Assembly (NCBI GenBank): GCA_005656395.1
Contig: SRSI01000026.1
Coordinates: forward strand, 1 to 64,000
DNA from: Strongyloides papillosus
Taxonomy: Eukaryota > Nematoda > Chromadorea > Rhabditida > Strongyloididae
Reading direction: 5' to 3'
Length of the DNA: 64,000 nt
The first letter of the stretch is position 1. Every line of letters starts with the position of its first letter. The notes under the pieces were generated by a model, which saw only the letters and a program-made list of their open reading frames with translations, was not told the DNA's origin and searched no databases. The position numbers and the translations under genes are program-made. Shown one piece after another: positions 53,310-64,000 of this stretch.

Positions 53310-55030
53310 ATAAATTCTAAAAAATAATTTTTTAAAGTTACACTCTATTACAACGTTACAAAAGTCCTGTAACTTAAATTTATTTTCACTAAACATCACT
53401 TTCGTGATTTATTTTATAGTTATTATTAACTATTTTGTAAAAAAGAACAACAAATATACTTTTATTGTAAAAAACAAATCTCTTCGTAAATATTCTATCT
53501 TTTATCTAATTTTTCTTTCAGAAAAGTCTTTTTTTACTGTAAATCTGTTGTAGCTACCATGGATATTAATGATGAGCATTTGTTGGATGATAATATGCCT
53601 GGTTTGGATTTGCAAAATTCAACTATTTTTGATTATAGGATTGAATTTGTATTGACTGATGAAACAATTCATAAAGCAGTTGTCCTGCCAAATAATTTAT
53701 TTAATATTCTTTTAAATTATACAGAGCAAACTATCCATAATACTGTGAATATTGGTAATTTTAAAAACATTTTGAGAGTCAAAGAAAATGAAAGTAGTAG
53801 TAAAACTTTGTTATCAATTAAAACAGTTTCAAGCTTTAGAAATATACTATAATTAATAACGCAGCTGTTTAAAATTGTGATATCCTTGTTTACATCATTG
53901 TTATTTTTAATTAGTGAAAAAAATTTATTATCTTAGAAATTTCTATTCGAAGTGAGATTATTTTTAAATAGTTTTTAGTATATTCGTATTGATGCTTAAT
54001 AATTTGTTGATTTCAAGATTTGATGAAGAAATTGTAAATAAGAAGAATGTTGTTTTACAAAGTGTTGTATATATGTTTCAATGATTCCAGAGAGATTACA
54101 AAATGGTAAAGCCAGATGAAAGAAAAAAAAACTAAGAAGTTTTATAGATTCTATGTATAATATTTATATATATATTTAATATAACTACTTTATTTAAAAA
54201 AAAAATCACTTTTTTAGTTTATGTATTCTAACAAGATTTCAAGATGAACGAAATACTACCATTACATTTATATACTTCATTTAAAATTTTTTAAAATTAG
54301 AGTAAAAAGTCAAGAAATAATGAAATTTCATTGTTAAAATTGGATGTTGGTGATCTTATCTAGGGTTTTTTAAAATCCTTCAAATGTCTTTGTGTATGGT
54401 AATAAACATTTTAAATTTTTAAAAATGTTAGGATCGTGTAAGAAAGCAGTTGATATGATAGAACATTTAATTAATAGTAGAAATGGTGAAAATTTGAGAT
54501 ATCTACAGGAGAATTTTGATTTGCTTTATGATTTAGATATAAGAAGACGGGAAAAGAAAAAAGTTTTACATTAAATGTATATCTAATAAGAAACAGTTTT
54601 CAACAGTTAAAAAAATACTATTTAAGAAAGTTTACTTTCTCTCAAGTTCTAAGTAATGATGAGTCAAATTTTGAGAAAATGCTCAATAAAATATTTTTTG
54701 AAGAAGAAATGAAAGCCTCTATAAAAAAATACACTTGTGTGACTACAATTACAAATGGAATTTTTTATCGTGAATATCCCAATGTAAGATATTCTATGTA
54801 CATCGGTATTAATTCACTGTTTGAAGACAATTCTCTAGAAAATTTAATTGAAAAATAGATTAAGTTTAGCTGTATTGTAAAATCAATTCAAATTTAGAAT
54901 AAGAATATAATACTCTATCAATAATTTTAATACATTTCAAAAGTATCATCTAAAAAAATATCGAAAGGAAAAGAAGGTCTCAAGCAAGAAGTTGCTATAT
55001 TAGTAAATAAAATACATGTGTGTTATTTAT
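53310..55030 (+). pseudogene. Inverted decayed copy of the companion gene (right arm)
   Basis: A frame at 53559-53852 begins MDINDEHLLDDNMPGLDLQ, nearly the same as the left copy. A second at about 54420-54574 repeats LKMLGSCKKAVDMIEHLINS. Frameshifts, stops and two short internal inversions (about 53812-53930 and 54324-54413) make it non-functional. Homology ends near 55020, at the end of companion exon 2, so the transposase exons are missing. Confidence 0.8.
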
Positions 55031-56409
55031 TCGATAAACGTTAATGAAGTGATGGTTCATTTTTTTATATTGTTGAATCATTTTAACTTTTTATGATAAT
55101 GATAACTTTAATTTCTATCAAGATTTTGTTTTACTTTCATTAATAAATTTGGTAGATATAAGATATTCATTCAAACTATTAAAAAACACTCTAGCTTTAT
55201 AGTCAATATCCTTAATGATATATCCAAAATTATGTAAAATATTGAAATTTAAAGTGTAATAGTAGATTTAAACTATTGAAAACTAATCTATATAGTATTT
55301 ACACACAACGAAGGGTCATTGTCTTTCGTCAACGAAAGTCATCATTTTCAATTTTTACATTTTACTTATATCAAGAGCAATTTTATGCAATATTTTTTAA
55401 TTTTATAATAGATATTTGTTTATAATTAATAATATGAATAATTTTAAAAGCATATGATTTCTTTTACTATATTACATAAATTTGGCAGCAATATAACTTG
55501 ATATTGTTGTTAAAACTAATATACAAAAATAAAGCAAAATAGATCCACTTTATAAAATCTATCAAATATCTTTTTCTTTAAAAAGTGTGATTTTTTTACT
55601 ATTTATTAGACAATTTCTTTTGTTCTTTATTCTTCACTTTGTTTGTGACTAATTTTACTAGCAATTTTGTTATTATATTTAGTATCATTTTCATGCTAAT
55701 AAATATAACAATTTTACATTTTTTTGCAGATATATTTAAAAGATAAATATGTAATCTTTTATTTAAAAAAATTATATCATTTTTAAGACTTATCGTAGAA
55801 ATTAAAACAATAGATTTTGTTTTTGAGTGTATTTAGTTAGCTACCGAGCAACAATATATGTTACTAATTGTAAAATCTATAGAATATTACAATTAATCAT
55901 TACATATTACTTTAATATATATATAAGATTTTACAAAACATTTGTTAACATAAACAACTATTAGTAATTTTTATATATTACAAAAAAATTTTGTTAGTTT
56001 AACAATTCTTTTTACTTTATTTTTTGTCATATTTTGCGCTTTTAAAGTTATTTCTTAAAATTTTTAATGTATATTGTACATTCATGATAATATTTCTACA
56101 CAATATCATTTTTTCTTCTTTGTTAACCATTTTTGTATAGTTTTATACTTATTGCATATAAAAAAGAATGTTATTAATAATACATTAAGTGAGATATATT
56201 TATTATATAACGGTGTCTTCCCATTATATCCCATTCTCAGAATGTCCTCTTTTTGGAAAAATGTTTGTCTAAATTTCATAATAACGAAAATCATCGTCAA
56301 ATTGTTATTTAGAGCCATTATTTTTGTGCAGCATTCTTTTAAGTGGATTTTAAAGATTTTTTTTCGAATAAAATGAACATTATTTTTATTAATAAAGTTG
56401 TGCCATGTC
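55031..56409. other. AT-rich stretch without a gene
   Basis: Nothing recognised; overlapping frames at 56074-56426 on both strands are low-complexity. Confidence 0.5.
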
Positions 56410-56421
56410 CTCCCATTGTCT

Positions 56422-56450
56422 AGCACTGCCGTAATCTAGTCCTCGTGTAG
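56422..56450 (-). other. ACGAGGACTAG...CGGCAGTGCT motif, copy 3
   Basis: In minus sense ACGAGGACTAGATTACGGCAGTGCT, close to the motif at 17665, 34731 and 61404. Unknown family. Confidence 0.45.
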
Positions 56451-56869
56451 AGAATGGATAAAAACATTCTACAAATTATTTATTTTTAATATGTTCGTCG
56501 CTGTTATTCTTAACTATCTCCTTATTAATTTTTATTTAGTACTTTTTGTAAAAAAATTGTAATTAACGATATTTCTTTAAGAATATCTTACAAGAATATA
56601 TTTCACAAAATAAAAAAACATTTTTCTAAAAATGGGACATTCTGGAAACGGAATATAATGGTCCGTAACTTAAAAAATTAGTAAAATTGATGGAATATAA
56701 TTAAAAGTTTTATTATGTAGATAAAATAAAAGAACCCTTTTAATTCGGAAATTGCATACATTTCGTAATGGGTTGCCACATTAGATAATGACAACTTAAC
56801 TAAGGTTTTATTTGATAACACCGGTACAACAGAATGAAAATATATAATTATTAGTTATTTATTAGTACA

Positions 56870-57145
56870 ATTTCCTTCTTATTTGGTTCCAGGCCTTGTA
56901 GACTCCAAACTGCAATGACCACAACTGTAGCTCTAACATCTGACAACTGCCAACAGATACTGACAATTACTAATAACAACTACTAACAACCACTAACAAC
57001 TACTGACTTAGGTCCCTGATCTACTTTCTTTTATATTCTCTGGATTTCGCAATTATTGCGAAATAAAAATATTTTTATTTTCGACTCCTTAGCTTCTAGA
57101 AGTTTCCATTATTTTTATTTTCAGCCTCTTGGCTTCTAGGAGTTT
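56870..57145 (-). mobile_element. Possible LTR fragment or solo LTR
   Basis: A GC-richer block in minus sense starts TGTAATAGAAACTCC, has two ~57-bp tandem copies of a CTTCTAGAAGC..AGGAGTCGAAAAT-type unit, the palindrome TTTCGCAATAATTGCGAAA, a TATAAAAG box (about 57040), a run of GTTGTTAGTAGTTGT repeats and, downstream, AATAAA words. The arrangement is LTR-like, but ends and target duplication were not resolved and no coding part is attached. Confidence 0.35.
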
Positions 57146-57600
57146 CTATTACAATTTATATTTATGAGGATAAAATTTTTTAAATATACAAATGTTAAAA
57201 CGATTTTCTAATATACACTATTTTTTCATTAAAAAAGATAAACAACCAAATATATCAGATTATTAATCATATAACTTTGTTTTGGATATGTAGAATTGAA
57301 AATATAAAATAATTTATCAAGATCTTTTAAAAATAATAATTTTAATTTAACAACTGAGATTAAAGTTAATTTAGTCAGTCCTTTTTATTGTTTTCTTTTT
57401 CATTCAATTGATAAAATAATAATTTCATACTTCTTTAAATTGTTTAATAAAAAAGAAAACAACGTTTTTTTTATAAATTCTCTTGATCAAGTATTAACTT
57501 TAAAGTTTTATTTTGTAAAAATCTGACTGTTTTCTCATTATTATAAGTACTCTTAAACTTGAGAAAGTTTGGTGGTCAATAAAGTATGCTAACGCCTTCG
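57146..57600. other. AT-rich stretch without a gene
   Basis: Nothing recognised. Confidence 0.5.
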
Positions 57601-57672
57601 GCCTATTTAGTATAGTGGTTAGTACTCCACGTTGTGGCCGTGGCGACGTAGGTTCGATTCCTGCAATAGGCA
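57601..57672 (+). tRNA. tRNA-His(GTG)
   Basis: 72 nt with acceptor GCCTATT/AATAGGC, anticodon loop TTGTGGC (GTG), B-box GGTTCGATTCC and discriminator A. Intact. Confidence 0.95.
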
Positions 57673-58667
57673 TTCCTTTTGTGAAATGTATAGTAGAAAT
57701 TATACTATATAATATAGTTTTTCTTTTTAATTCTATCCATTTATATTAATTTCATATAAAAAAATCAGAATGATCACTATGTAGACACTTTCTTTATTAG
57801 ATGTCTAAATGTTTATGTAAAAAATTATAGATAAAAAGAAAGTAAATTATCTTAATTACAATTATACTTACAAAAAATAATTTAGTAATTATATTGCGAA
57901 CAACAAATAAATTTAATTTATTTTTAAACCAAAGAAAAAATCATATTCGCTATATAAAGTTTATTTTATTATACAAAGAGTTGTTTTAAAATGTATAAAA
58001 CTGTATACTATTAGTATGAAGCAATCGACACGATAAATTTACTACTTATTTACATGAGTTCTAAAAATTAAAAGAAACAGATTAAAAATGACTTCATAAA
58101 AAATAGTAAAACACTCTTTATTTAAAAATAGCAGGAATTTAAACGGTATTTTTATTAAACAGAGATAAAACATATCTCAAAAAATCGTTTCTTAAATACA
58201 GCTTAAAATGTTGTATTTTTAAAAATCTATTTACTTTATCAATACGGCATAAAGCATTCATTACAAAACTTAGAACAAACATAATTTGAATATTATGACT
58301 CTTTTTGGTAGTAAAGTCATAAACTAGTTAAATTAATAAAATAATATAGTATGGGTGTAATAGTGGACACATTTCTCTTGCACGAAAGTGTTCTGTATGT
58401 TAGAAAAATAAATTACTATTTTTTCATTTAAGTATAGTAGCATTTTAACAATATTTTTTTTTATAATTACTATGCTTTTTTGTGACTTCATACTTATACG
58501 AAGTGGCGTTTAAACACGGTTCCAACATTACTTAAAACATAATATTATTCTAAATTTTTGTTAAACTGTGTATTTTAAGAAAATGCATCTACTCTTTAGA
58601 CTAAATCTAAATAATTTACAGATTTGTGAATTTATCTAGAAATACTTTTTTTTACAAAAGTGTAATT
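57673..58667. other. AT-rich tRNA spacer
   Basis: No gene seen. Confidence 0.5.
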
Positions 58668-58749
58668 CGTTTGGGACGAGATTCGAACTCGCGCGGGCAA
58701 AGCCCAACGGCTTAGCAGGCCGGCCCCTTAACCACTCGGGCACCCAAAC
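58668..58749 (-). tRNA. tRNA-Ser(GCT)
   Basis: 82 nt in minus sense with acceptor GTTTGGG/CCCAAAC, anticodon loop CTGCTAA (GCT), long variable arm TTGGGCTTTGCCC, B-box GTTCGAATC and discriminator G. Intact. Confidence 0.95.
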
Positions 58750-59128
58750 ACGTTCCGGCTACCGTTTATTTTTTCCACTAAGGGTTTACTACATATATTT
58801 TATTAAGTTATATAATCACTAAAAACGATTTATAAATATTAAATTAACCAGCTGTTTTGTTATTCTTAATAAATGTAAATAGAAAAATTCAACTTTTGAA
58901 ATAATTATAAAATTTTTTTAAAAGTAAAAATATATTATTAGTTAAATATTGTTTTATTCTATTTATAATATAAATTTAAAATTATACTATCTTAATTTTT
59001 TTATTGAAAAACAGTAGAGAAAAAATAACGTTAAAATATTATTGTAACATAAAATTATATAAATTCTTACTTAATGAAAACGTTTTAAAATTATTTTATT
59101 AGAAAATATAAAAACAATCAAAACGTAT
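58750..59128. other. AT-rich tRNA spacer
   Basis: No gene seen. Confidence 0.5.
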
Positions 59129-59249
59129 TGACGAAAGTGTGATTTTAACCCACGCCTTGATAACGAGATCAGAATATCCAGTGATGATGCAGAACCTACA
59201 TAAGTTATGTACTTGAGTCTGACGCCTTAGACCATTTGGCCATTCCGCC
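59129..59249 (-). pseudogene. tRNA-Leu(CAA) with intron, probably decayed
   Basis: 121 nt in minus sense. D-arm TGGCCAAATGGTCTAAGGCG, anticodon stem TCAGA/TCTGA with CTCAAG (CAA) and a ~36-nt intron, and variable arm are recognisable. The T-loop reads TTAAAAT instead of TTCGAAT, one T-stem pair is lost, and the acceptor GGCGGAA/TTTCGTC relies on two G-U pairs. The damaged B-box should weaken Pol III transcription. Confidence 0.75.
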
Positions 59250-60145
59250 TGTTGGAAAGGATGTTTACTTCTACACAATTAAAATTATGTTTAAGAGAAA
59301 TCATCAAATAAAGTGCATATATGACGACTTTTATACAACTAAGTTTAATATTGTATAGCAATGTTGAATACAATTATTTTTAACAGTTTAAATAAAAAAT
59401 AAAATAATAAAGCATTTTTATTAAATTTATATTAACTTAATAATATAAATAGTTTAATTTAAAATAAACAAAATTTTGAAATAACCGCTGTTTTTCAAAT
59501 ATAAATATTTATGAAAACAACAATATTCAGAAAATTAAAAATACATGAATTCTGACAGAATATATTTCTTACTCTTTTAATATAATAATTTACAATTCGA
59601 GTGTTTTTTTTACTATTTACAAAAAAAAACATATTTTTAATCAAATTAAGTATATTTTAAAAATAAAATTGTACACCCAAGAAGAATTTAGATGAATATG
59701 AAAAATATTAATAATTGTGGCTTTTTTGTTTTCATATTTGTTAGTTTACTTTTTAAGAATATTCTATTTTAAATAATTTTGTTGTTACATAAAATTATAT
59801 TTTAAGATTTTGTGCTAAATGTAATTTTGATTTAATTATTTGGTAAACTTTATTATATTAATTGTTTTATCATGTTTTGCTATTTTTTGTATTATCGTAA
59901 TAAATTTATTAATAATACACTTTTCAAAAAGAATAAATAAAAATTTTAAAAGCAATTAAACGATTTTATATGATATATTTCATTAAATTGCTATCTATTA
60001 AAATATTTAAAATACAACTACATGACTTATTAAAAAATTTACAGCAAATAACAATCAAAAACATTCAAAAAAAATAAATAAAAATTAGTGAAAATTAATA
60101 ATATTAAAATAAAAACCTATAGACAAATAGATGATTCAGGGCATA
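59250..60145. other. AT-rich tRNA spacer
   Basis: No gene seen. Confidence 0.5.
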
Positions 60146-60219
60146 GATTTCGTGGTGTAGTCGGTTATCACATCTGTCTAACACACAGAAGGTCGGCGGT
60201 TCGAATCCGCCCGAAATCA
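60146..60219 (+). tRNA. tRNA-Val(AAC)
   Basis: 74 nt with acceptor GATTTCG/CGAAATC, anticodon loop CTAACAC (AAC), B-box GGTTCGAATCC and discriminator A. Intact. Confidence 0.95.
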
Positions 60220-60331
60220 TTCTTTTTGATAAATTGTTAAATTTATTTTGTTGTAAATCAAATTACTTTTTGAAATTTATTCTTTTAAGGTAAAAATTGT
60301 TTGATTTTTGTGTAAAATACTACAAAAAGAC

Positions 60332-60405
60332 TGGCCATAGCCGGGTTCGAACCGGCGACCTTCTGCGTGTAAAGCAGACGTGATAACCGACTACACCATA
60401 CGACC
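60332..60405 (-). tRNA. tRNA-Val(TAC)
   Basis: 74 nt in minus sense with acceptor GGTCGTA/TATGGCC (two G-U pairs), anticodon loop TTTACAC (TAC), B-box GGTTCGAACCC and discriminator A. Convergent with the tRNA-Val(AAC) gene 112 bp away. Confidence 0.95.
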
Positions 60406-61403
60406 TCAGCGTGGGAGAATTTTTTTCTTACAACTAAAATTATTTTGTTAAAAAATCGTCAAAAAAGTACATATAAACGACTTTTTCTATCCATAAGTAA
60501 ATATAAAGTATCTTAAGAATACGTTCTTCCTAACTTTTTAAATAGTAAATGTGATAAAACAATATTTTATTATTGTTAAGATTAATTATGAATAAATAAT
60601 ATTGTTTTTTCTGTCATTTTTGTAAATTTAAAAATATTTTTAAAACTTTAATAAAGGAGAATTTCTAGAATTTTTTTTATTTAAAATAAATAAAAATTAT
60701 GTAAAACGAGGTATTTTATAAAAAAAATAAAGGGTTTGATAGAAAAAAAGGAATTTGGCAGTAAAAAGATCTTTTACATTTGTTAAACCTTCTTATTTAA
60801 ATGTTTAAACCTTAGATGTTTTAAAAATATCTTTTATATAATAAAAACATATTAGAACTAATGATAAGCTATTTTTAAGAATTTAAATTTTCAAAAAATT
60901 TTAAAGTGCATTTTTTTTAAATTAAAAGAAGTTAAAAGTCAGTAAACAATATACAAATGTACGTAAAATTTAAAAATGATGAAAAGTCTAAGTAAACTAT
61001 CAACTTAACTTAAAAAAAATATATAATTATTATATTATTATATGCTATTGTTTATTGTACGTTTTTTTTATGTACACATACCAATAAAAATAAAGTTTAC
61101 TAGTTGATCTTTTTGGTTCATGACATAAACATAATAATAACTTTAAAATTTTATGTACCCTTTTTAAAAATTACAAGACTTATATAAAGTATAATAAGAT
61201 ACTAATTTAAATAATATTTAAAATTCATATTCAAAATATATCAATTACTTTATTTAAATTTCATTTATATCAGTTCACAATAATAAAAAGATGTAGTCTC
61301 ACTGCATCTATAATAAACAAAGATTTACTAGATAACTTTCAAGCAATTCATTAACATAAAATTGTATTAATGAGTTAGTTTCGTTTACTATTTAACTCTA
61401 TTC
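60406..61403. other. AT-rich stretch without a gene
   Basis: Nothing recognised. Confidence 0.5.
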
Positions 61404-61433
61404 CCTATATGAGGTGATTAACGACAGCAATGC
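61404..61433 (+). other. CTATATGAGG...CGACAGCAATGCC motif, copy 4
   Basis: CTATATGAGGTGATTAACGA then CAGCAATGCC, close to copies at 17665 and 34731 (plus) and 56422 (minus). Confidence 0.45.
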
Positions 61434-61749
61434 CTATTAGTGAATGCAACGCTTAAGCTTTAACAAAATATTAACGAAAATAATGTACTATCTTCAAAAA
61501 ATTCATAAAATTATGACAAAAGAAATTTAAATAATTACAAATAAATCTTATTATTTTTATTAAAATAATAAAATATTTTGGTAAAAAATTTAAAAAAAAC
61601 TAACTTAGCAACAAATTTGCGAAACAGCTTAAAAAACACAATTGTACAATAGCTTACTGCTAAAAAAACAAACTGGCCAAAAAAAATTGGTTGTACAAAC
61701 AAATAAAGATTTAGAAAAACAACAACTTATCATTGTAGGCAAAATATTA

Positions 61750-62630
61750 GGTTGTCGCAAAAGTTCTGTCGTATTTTTTACGAAATTTTTAAATGATTGT
61801 AATTTTAATAAGAAATATGTCTAATTTACAATATTTTATTAAATATAATCTACAACTAGTCTCCATTTATTAGACACTTTATCGATCCCAGATGTGAAGA
61901 ATTTCCCATCCTTTTTGAAGAAAGTTTCGAAAAAACCAACATTTGCCTCACCAACTTTAGTGAAGTATCTACCGTCCTAGAAGTTATGTAGTGATAAGGG
62001 TAGATAGTGATTAGAAAGAAAAACATCTGGAGAATATGTTGTGTGCGAGAGTAATTCATAACTTCTCCTATCCAGAATTTTTCGAGTCTTCAATGTCACA
62101 TGTCGTTATTTTGAAGAACAACATTTTTGTCATTTTTCGAATTTCATAATTTTTTCTAGGATTTTTTTGTTTAATTTTAATAGAATTTTACAATAGACGT
62201 TATTAAAAGTAGTTTAGAAATCATAGAATCTCAAAAACTCTTCATTCGAAGCTGAAACCATACAAATGCATGCTTCATTTTCAAGATTCGTTTCTTTGTC
62301 TTGGAATTTTGAAAACGATCTTTACATAGTTACCGCATCTACTACATCTTTCCCCAATGCTACACAAAAATTTTTGGAAGCTTCAGTTGTCATATGTCTT
62401 AGTTGAAGCTCTTAGAAAATGCAGTGTCAAAAATGACTTCTGACCACATCCATGTTTAGCAAAAGAAAATGTAGCATAGACTGTGTAACAACTTGTGATC
62501 ATACGAATTATAAAGTTAAGAAGTGGTACTATCTAATTATTATAATAGCTCAATTTTATATCAATTATAATTATATTTTTTTGATGACTAAAAATGATCG
62601 TAAAAATACGACAGAACTTTTGCGACAACC
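61750..62630 (-). mobile_element. Decayed mariner element
   Basis: TIRs starting GGTTGTCGCAAAAGTTCTGT at 61750-61783 and, inverted, 62598-62630 match almost perfectly over 33 bp and are flanked by TA on both sides. At 881 bp it is shorter than an intact mariner (about 1.3 kb). Broken transposase traces are on the minus strand: a C-terminal pattern F-F-x(n)-K-D-G-K-F-F-T-S-G-I-D-K-V-S-N-K-W-R precedes the left TIR, with stops and frame changes. Confidence 0.85.
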
Positions 62631-64000
62631 TAATAATACTCAGAAACACAAATAATGCGAAAAAAATTTGCTGCAAATACTACTAAATGCTACTAGATAT
62701 AGTTTTTTATTCATTTCTATTACATAAATACTTTTTACTGCCAAAAAAAATGACATATTTTACGATATACATGAAGGGGACCCAAACTCTAAAGATTGGT
62801 CCTAAATGTTGTAAAGCAATATTGAATAAAAGTATTTTTGATAATTTAATGAAAAAATTATCATGATAGAACTTTTTTTTATGAAACTTTTATCAACATG
62901 ATAATATAAATAACTCTTTTTATACTCTTAATGTAAAATAAGTTAATTTTTTATATAAATAAATTTTTTAATTAACTATCATTTTTTAAATATAAATATT
63001 TTGGAGAATAATAATATTTAAAGCAGTTTCAATTATATGAATCTTAAAAAAAACATATTTTTTACTTTGTAATATAACAATTCATATGCTAATTACTTTT
63101 TTTTACTATTCAAATAAAAAAATACGAAAAAATTCTTTTAAATTGGTTTGTAGAAGCTTTATAAAAATAAAAAGATTAATAAATACATTTTATTAATTCG
63201 ATTACGAAGTGACAAAAACAGTATATGATAAAGAACTTTTTCTACAATATTATTGTTACTAATGTATAAATAACAAACTCAATTTCAATTTTTACTTAAA
63301 GGAATAATTTTTTTTAAAATATAATTTTTAGAATTCCCACTAATGTTTTAAAACAAAATCAATTTTCTTCTAAAAATTTAAAAAATCTACTATGAAAAAT
63401 TTTAATTAAAATAAGTTTCCTGAGAAAGTCGAACAATTTTAAATATGTGGGACAAGCAAAAATCTAAGACCCCATTTTTATATGCTTAAACAATACCCCT
63501 AGGTGACATATTACCACATATAAAATATTAGCTTCATATCTTCACTCTACGCGTTTTTATAGCTTCAGAAACTTTTCGACCATGATTGCGTATCTCAAAA
63601 ACTACTTTATGAAACTATATCAATATATATATCATTCTTCACCATTTTTAGAGTACTTTTCAAGTACTAAGATAAATTTTGAAAAATCTTACTTTTAAGT
63701 ATATTTTGTGACAAAAAACTATAGAAAATGAAAAACCCCAATCTCGAAAATATCATATTCAAATTCAGCGTGTCTGAAAACCTATATATGCGTTTTTGAA
63801 TTATTTAAAAAGTGCTGAGAAAAAAAGTTATATGTAAAATATTTCGAATATAATTTTGCTATACTAATATATTAAAAAGACTATAAAACATTTAGTTTTA
63901 TCCTATATTAGATTATATATTTGTATTGCTTAGCAAATTTAATATTAGTCTAAGTAAAAAAAGTTGAAAAAAATAATGTTTTGATTATATTCCGGTTCAT
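62631..64000. other. AT-rich stretch without a gene
   Basis: A short GGGGACCCAAAC...GATTGGTCC inverted phrase near 62776 echoes the ends of the MITE-like element at 46.1 kb. Nothing else recognised. Confidence 0.45.

Larger units (their letters stand above)
45013..55030. mobile_element. Composite CACTA/EnSpm-like locus with kinase-bearing centre
   Basis: Left arm (45082-49634): spliced transposase and companion gene on the minus strand. Right arm (53310-55030): inverted, decayed copy of the left-arm end and companion gene. Between the arms, 49635-53309 carries two spliced plus-strand genes. The arms match where they face the centre: TAAGTTACAGGACTTTTGTA and ...GTTGTAATAGAGTGTAAC (about 49570-49620) are repeated inverted at 53335-53385. 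Outer ends, CACTA termini and target duplications were not found. Whether this is one element with a captured centre, or two inverted copies flanking host DNA, is open. Confidence 0.55.

Noticed and set aside
56074..56426. Overlapping 100- and 106-codon frames on opposite strands
   Set aside because: Both low-complexity and mutually antisense; no homology recognised.
62452..62655. 67-codon plus frame at the right end of the mariner
   Set aside because: Crosses the inverted terminal repeat and is antisense to the transposase relic.

Overview
The window looks like a gene-poor stretch of an extremely AT-rich animal genome, most likely a nematode. The reasons are: spliced genes whose clean introns are only about 44-52 nt with GT...AG ends, tRNA-Ile(TAT) and tRNA-Leu(CAA) genes with introns of the usual metazoan kind, a mariner relic, and a decayed copy of an animal-type WD-repeat gene. 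The lineage (for example Strongyloides-like) is inference from base composition and intron size and is not proven. No prokaryotic features were seen.

Layout. 1-12 kb: AT-rich DNA with a strong 97-nt two-part hairpin (557-653), an isolated GC-richer gene for an RPA70-like single-strand DNA-binding protein (2026-3132, minus) and a repeat-dense field: a ~68-bp tandem array (about 3.8-4.9 kb), a five-copy ~70-nt unit whose copies keep the same foldable stems despite base changes (5849-6353), and several TTA-rich minisatellites. 13-18 kb: tRNA-Gly(TCC), tRNA-Asp and a candidate MITE. 19.4-19.8 kb: a small secreted, dibasic-rich, possibly amidated propeptide gene.

20.5-30.5 kb: a complete, young Ty3/Gypsy-type LTR retrotransposon (about 10 kb, identical-looking 278-bp LTRs, TAAT target duplication). 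Its single 2142-aa Gag-Pol carries a membrane/coiled-coil insert between Gag and protease and three AT-hooks after the integrase. It also has an acidic accessory ORF downstream of pol and, antisense to it, a two-exon gene for a small single-pass membrane protein.

31-34 kb: two 5S rRNA-like pseudogenes and tRNA-Asn, -Ile and -Thr. 35.4-39.7 kb: a complete DIRS-type tyrosine-recombinase retrotransposon (Gag, RT-RNase H-methyltransferase-like, YR; inverted terminal repeats and internal complementary region), inserted into a second copy of the tRNA-Gly(TCC) block seen at 13-14.8 kb. 42-44 kb: tRNA-Gly(GCC), a ~1-kb TIR element and tRNA-Arg.

44.6-55.0 kb: a composite CACTA/EnSpm-like locus. A spliced transposase and an upstream companion gene lie on the minus strand. 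An inverted, rearranged partial copy of the companion gene lies on the plus strand. Between them sits a 3.7-kb segment with two intact-looking spliced plus-strand genes, a CK1/VRK-like protein kinase and an unknown protein. A WD-repeat gene fragment abuts the left end. The same non-autonomous repeat sits in an intron of the transposase and in an intron of the unknown cargo gene. 56-64 kb: tRNA-His, -Ser, -Leu (degenerate), two -Val, a possible LTR fragment and an internally decayed mariner. The only clear candidates for ordinary host protein genes are the RPA-like gene and the small secreted-peptide gene; the rest is transposons, tRNAs and AT-rich filler.
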